From Apiosordaria backusii (lineage: Eukaryota; Ascomycota; Sordariomycetes; Sordariales; Lasiosphaeriaceae), in the NCBI GenBank assembly GCA_030549205.1, contig JAUKTV010000014.1, positions 620,001-684,000 of the forward strand: 64,000 bases of DNA. The letters run 5' to 3'. How positions within the stretch are numbered: position 1 is the first letter of the stretch; every line of letters begins with the position of its first letter. The translations under genes and the position numbers were made by a program. This document shows positions 63,302 through 64,000 of this stretch, one piece after another. The notes under the pieces are model-generated. The model did no database searches and was not told the DNA's origin. It saw only the letters and a program-made list of their open reading frames with translations.

Positions 63302-64000
63302 TTAGCTGGCAAGCTGAGCCTGGGTGAAAAACGACCAAATCTCTCCCGGAACCCACGACCTGGCGCCACTCTCCGGGCCATTATCAACCGCCCCAGGCCA
63401 GTGCCCACCATCAAACGGAATCCACGTAACAGGATACCCAACCCTACACCCATTGAAATTCGTCTTGATATGAATCCCACTCCCCCTCGACGGCTCAGGC
63501 GCATTAGTATTCTGGCACCCATTATTCCTCACAAACCGATCCCGCATCCCCCTCCCCATCCCAACATTCAACGTCCCATCCCACACCCCATGAATACCAA
63601 GATACGCGACCGGATCACTCCCCCCATCACACCCCGACAGCTGACCACCTCCAATCACAGCAACCGCGCGAAACTCCTTTGCCCGCGAGCACGCCAAACT
63701 GAACGTCATGCTCCCGCCGTACGAGAACCCAAGGCTGAACCGCTGACGCTTGTTGACGCACAGCGCGTCCTCGATGTGACGGATCATAGCATCGACAAAG
63801 GCGACGTCCTCGCCGCCGGTGTTGGCCCAGCCGTTGTTGATGCCTTGGGGCGCGACGAGGATGGCGGATTCCCCTGCGGTACGCTGCATGCCGTAGTAGG
63901 ACCAGAGCTCGCGGTCGGTGCCGCCTGAGGAGATGTCGTTCATGGTGCCGCCTACCCAGTGGAAGGCGAAGATGAGGCGGTAGGAGCGGTTGGGGTTGTA
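63302..64000 (-). CDS. Feruloyl-esterase-type secreted hydrolase, C-terminal part (cut by right window edge)
   Basis: 232 residues are inside the window. The frame continues beyond base 64000. The alpha/beta hydrolase elements present are FAFHWVGGTMND (oxyanion region after the first strand), AILVAPQGINNGWANTGGEDVAFVDAM, the nucleophile elbow GFSYGG (GxSxG, Ser as the catalytic base acceptor), AVAVIGGGQLSGCDG, an LGIHGVWD block with the acidic residue region, and the C-terminal FDGGHWPG with the catalytic histidine. This order matches fungal CE1-type feruloyl esterases, which release ferulic acid from arabinoxylan. The signal peptide is outside the window. It fits the plant-biomass theme of the AA9 gene at the other end. 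Confidence 0.82.
   Translation of the reverse strand, partial: YNPNRSYRLIFAFHWVGGTMNDISSGGTDRELWSYYGMQRTAGESAILVAPQGINNGWANTGGEDVAFVDAMIRHIEDALCVNKRQRFSLGFSYGGSMTFSLACSRAKEFRAVAVIGGGQLSGCDGGSDPVAYLGIHGVWDGTLNVGMGRGMRDRFVRNNGCQNTNAPEPSRGSGIHIKTNFNGCRVGYPVTWIPFDGGHWPGAVDNGPESGARSWVPGEIWSFFTQAQLAS

Noticed and set aside
1..64000. CRISPR arrays, rRNA, tRNA genes
   Set aside because: None found by eye; a fungal window would not carry CRISPR, and no cloverleaf could be supported.

Overview
The window comes from a filamentous ascomycete, most likely a Sordariomycete and possibly Sordariales. The evidence is as follows. Genes carry many 50-90 bp introns with GTAAGT-like donors and CTAAC/CTGAC branch points. 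The gene content includes an AA9 polysaccharide monooxygenase, an NPP1-type secreted protein, a LaeA-type methyltransferase, an FTA2-like kinetochore protein, a rhodopsin-type (PTH11-like) membrane protein and fungal NACHT/STAND and AAA ATPases. Islands of AT-rich, stop-dense DNA look like the product of repeat-induced point mutation (RIP).

Layout. 0-7 kb: the start of an AA9 gene leaving the left edge, an NPP1 gene, a mitochondrial-carrier-like gene with one intron, and an F-box/2EXR-like gene. 7.4-16.2 kb: an AT-rich island holding three insertions of one LTR family, each with its own 5-bp target duplication: two solo LTRs (7780-8206, 15706-16146) and one complete Ty3/gypsy chromovirus (8481-15618) on the minus strand. 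The complete copy has identical LTRs, intact gag and pol joined by a textbook -1 frameshift signal, a probable Tf1-style self-priming site, a C-terminal chromodomain, and an extra antisense ORF with Zn2Cys6 spacing. 16-19 kb: relics of a kinase-like gene and a PIG-L/GPI12-like gene. 19-25 kb: a ten-exon LaeA-like methyltransferase, an FTA2-like gene and a divergent gene of unknown function. 25-28 kb: a membrane-protein gene broken by AT-rich DNA. 28.7-30.3 kb: a five-exon PTH11-like gene.

32.3-36.2 kb: five small same-strand genes whose proteins start with dual-acylation-type N-termini (MGxxxxC, MGC or MSC) followed by basic Ser/Arg-rich disordered tails. They look like a tandem, fast-evolving family. 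36.8-44.5 kb: two divergent multi-exon paralogues related to 2-oxoglutarate/Fe(II) prolyl-4-hydroxylases. One has lost the first metal-binding histidine; the other has an in-frame TAG inside the catalytic domain. A third small gene with a similar N-terminus lies between them. 44.6-47.7 kb: two genes of unknown function.

48-58 kb: a NACHT protein, a second STAND-like protein (convergent with the first) and a large AAA ATPase, which resembles fungal allorecognition/innate-immunity neighbourhoods. 58-64 kb: a two-membrane-segment protein with a large ectodomain, a 247-bp inverted-repeat (MITE-like) element, a secreted phytase-like/esterase-like protein and a partial feruloyl-esterase-type enzyme leaving the right edge.

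Exon structures were worked out by eye from frame, splice signals and paralogue comparison. All functions are inferences from sequence; no searches were run.
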